Source: Actinosynnema sp. ALI-1.44 (GTDB taxonomy: Bacteria > Actinomycetota > Actinomycetes > Mycobacteriales > Pseudonocardiaceae). From it: 64,000 bases of DNA. Below the pieces are notes generated by a model that saw nothing but the letters and a program-made list of their open reading frames with translations, did not search any database and was not told where the DNA came from. The position numbers and the translations under genes were made by a program. Location of the stretch: contig NZ_MTQO01000049.1 of assembly GCF_001984155.1 (NCBI RefSeq), forward strand, positions 186,001-250,000, in the 5' to 3' direction. Shown in pieces: positions 62,510-64,000 of the stretch (the first letter of the stretch is position 1; every line of letters starts with the position of its first letter).

Positions 62510-64000
62510 ATGTCCGAACAGCCGAAGGTACGGACCACGGAAGGCGTGGTGCAGGGGCGCTGGCAGCAGGGGCACGCGGTGTTCCGCGGCATCCCCTACG
62601 CCCAGCCTCCGGTCGGAGCGCTTCGCTTCGCCGCACCCGCGCCGCCGCATCGCTGGGAGGGGACGAGGCAGGCGGTCGAGTTCGGCCCCATGGTGCCGCT
62701 GTCCCTGCCGGTCGACGTGACCCCGCAGGGCACCGACTGGCTGACGCTCAACGTCGGCACTCCGGATCCCGGCGCGGCGGGCCTGCCGGTGCTGGTGTGG
62801 ATCCCCGTGGGCGGCTACCTCTCGGCGGCGTCGAGCGACCCGATGTTCGACCCGGCAGCGCTGGCCGAGGCGGGCGTCGTCGTGGTGACCATCAACTGCC
62901 GCGTGGGCGCGGAGGGATTCGCGTTCCTCGACGACGCGCCGCCCAACCGCGGCTTCCTCGACCAGATCGCGGCGCTGGAGTGGGTGCAGCGCAACATCGC
63001 CGCTTTCGGAGGCGACCCCGGCCGGGTCACCGTGGGCGGGGTGTCCGCCGGGGCGGGCTCGGTCGCCGCCCTGCTGACGATGAAGTCCGCGCGCGGCCTG
63101 TTCCGGCGGGCCATCGCCCATTCGGTGCCGGGGCTGTACAGCACTCCCGCGCTGGCACGGCAGGTCACCGCCGTGTTCGCGGACCGGCTCGGCGCGGCGG
63201 CCCCCACCGCCGAGGCCCTGCGCGACATCGACCCATGGCACCTGGCCGCCGAGCTCACCTCCTTCAACGCCGGCCTCCACGCGCACCGGGAGAGCTGGGG
63301 ACGCCTCACCCAGACCGGCACCGCGCTGTGCCCCGTCGTCGACGGCGAGGTCCTCGCGGAAACGCCTTGGCCCGCGCTGACCGGCGCGCGCGCGAGCGGG
63401 ACCGAACTGCTCGTCGGCCACGCCCGGGACGAGTTCCGGTACTTCAGCGTCATGAGCGGACGGTACGGCACCTTCACCGAGGAGGACGCCCACGCAGCCC
63501 TGGAACTGCTCGCCCCGCAGCCGGACGGCGCGCGGGCCTACCGTGCCGCGTTCCCGCAGGCAGGCCCGGAGCAACTGGTGGAGACGGTGTACTCCGACGC
63601 CCTCTTCCGCATGCCGTCACAGAAGCTGGCCGAGGCGAACGCCGCAGCCGGCGGCACCTCGTACCTGTTCGAACTGTGCTGGGTCGCCCCGGTCCGCGGC
63701 GGCATCCTGGGCGCCTGCCACAGCCTCGACATGCCCTTGGCGTTCGGCACGCTGGACAGCCCTGTCGGCACCCAGCTCATCGGCGAAGAGCCCACTCCCG
63801 AGGCCGTCGCGCTCTCCCGCGAACTCCAGGAGACATGGGTCCGGTTCGTCACCACCGGCGACGCGGGCTGGTCCGCTCACCGGCCGGGCGGGCACCTCAC
63901 CCGCGTCCTGGACACCGAGTCGAAGACTCTGCCCTACCCCGAACAGGAATCCCGCAAGATCTGGGAAGGCCACTCCCCCGCACCCTTCGGGACGCTGTGA
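62510..64000 (+). CDS. Type-B carboxylesterase
   Basis: A 496-residue alpha/beta hydrolase of the carboxylesterase family. It has HAVFRGIPYAQPPVGALRFA near the N-terminus, INCRVGAEGFAFLDD, the nucleophile elbow GGVSAGAGS with Ser179, and the catalytic His in GACHSLDMPLAFG. There is no signal peptide. It hydrolyses carboxylic esters; substrate unknown. The ATG at 62510 has GAGGGAAGGA upstream and was preferred to ATG 62468. The stop TGA occupies the last three bases of the window, so the gene is complete. Confidence 0.93.
   Translation: MSEQPKVRTTEGVVQGRWQQGHAVFRGIPYAQPPVGALRFAAPAPPHRWEGTRQAVEFGPMVPLSLPVDVTPQGTDWLTLNVGTPDPGAAGLPVLVWIPVGGYLSAASSDPMFDPAALAEAGVVVVTINCRVGAEGFAFLDDAPPNRGFLDQIAALEWVQRNIAAFGGDPGRVTVGGVSAGAGSVAALLTMKSARGLFRRAIAHSVPGLYSTPALARQVTAVFADRLGAAAPTAEALRDIDPWHLAAELTSFNAGLHAHRESWGRLTQTGTALCPVVDGEVLAETPWPALTGARASGTELLVGHARDEFRYFSVMSGRYGTFTEEDAHAALELLAPQPDGARAYRAAFPQAGPEQLVETVYSDALFRMPSQKLAEANAAAGGTSYLFELCWVAPVRGGILGACHSLDMPLAFGTLDSPVGTQLIGEEPTPEAVALSRELQETWVRFVTTGDAGWSAHRPGGHLTRVLDTESKTLPYPEQESRKIWEGHSPAPFGTL

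Noticed and set aside
1-64000. CRISPR array, tRNA or rRNA
   Set aside because: No regularly spaced repeats and no tRNA- or rRNA-like segments were noticed on either strand.

Overview
The window looks like chromosomal DNA from a filamentous high-GC actinomycete, most likely a member of the Pseudonocardiales (inference). The grounds are the GC-rich codon use, many GTG starts, an F420-type luciferase-like oxidoreductase, a remnant of a mycothiol-type DinB enzyme, an ECF42 sigma factor with its DGPF partner, a Streptomyces-style PHO box, IS256/IS630/IS701 debris and a LigD-like primase gene. I saw no rRNA, tRNA or CRISPR array.

Layout. 1-14.4 kb: after a degenerate IS256 scrap come an AraC regulator and a divergent PhyH dioxygenase, then a glycan-use locus. 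That locus has a leftward operon (GH36 glycosidase, two ABC sugar permeases, a lipoprotein binding protein, a secreted 5'-nucleotidase-like metallophosphatase), a divergent GH20 hexosaminidase, a large DUF5107/TPR protein and a second AraC regulator. 14.5-15.3 kb: two decayed genes. 15.4-17.5 kb: DGPF/YCII protein, ECF42 sigma factor and a DinB-like protein in overlapping frames. 17.8-33.4 kb: an accessory, IS-rich region. It holds two small lipoproteins, an RHS toxin remnant with a coupled small membrane protein, a KAP-type membrane P-loop NTPase, a 1,729-residue SF1 helicase-nuclease facing it, IS701/IS630/IS256 layers, a frameshifted SUFU gene, a P450 scrap and an SGNH hydrolase. 33.4-36 kb: a secreted coiled-coil nuclease-toxin candidate coupled to a PknH-like sensor protein. 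36-43.4 kb: CynX-type transporter with a FadR regulator, a SurE/PfkB pair, cytochrome oxidase subunit I and a SpoIIE-type phosphatase.

43.4-52.3 kb: the most interesting locus, a compact polyketide/fatty-acid synthase of the PUFA-synthase/enediyne lineage. A thioester reductase is divergent from an EF-hand protein, an AT-ACP protein and a 1,569-residue KS-(inactive KS/CLF)-KR-DH protein, the last three joined by 4-base overlaps. An F420-type oxidoreductase converges on and overlaps the end of the synthase gene. The inferred product is a reduced or partly unsaturated acyl chain released as an aldehyde or alcohol. No phosphopantetheinyl transferase or enoyl reductase of the PfaD type is in view.

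52.4-64 kb: a LigD-type PE-Pol protein, an I36 inhibitor-like secreted protein, PhoU behind a PHO box, a YciI protein and a Crp fragment, glucose-6-phosphate dehydrogenase, a three-gene NhaP/CBS/NhaD ion-transport operon, a DUF5662 protein, and a TetR regulator divergent from a type-B carboxylesterase that ends exactly at the window edge.
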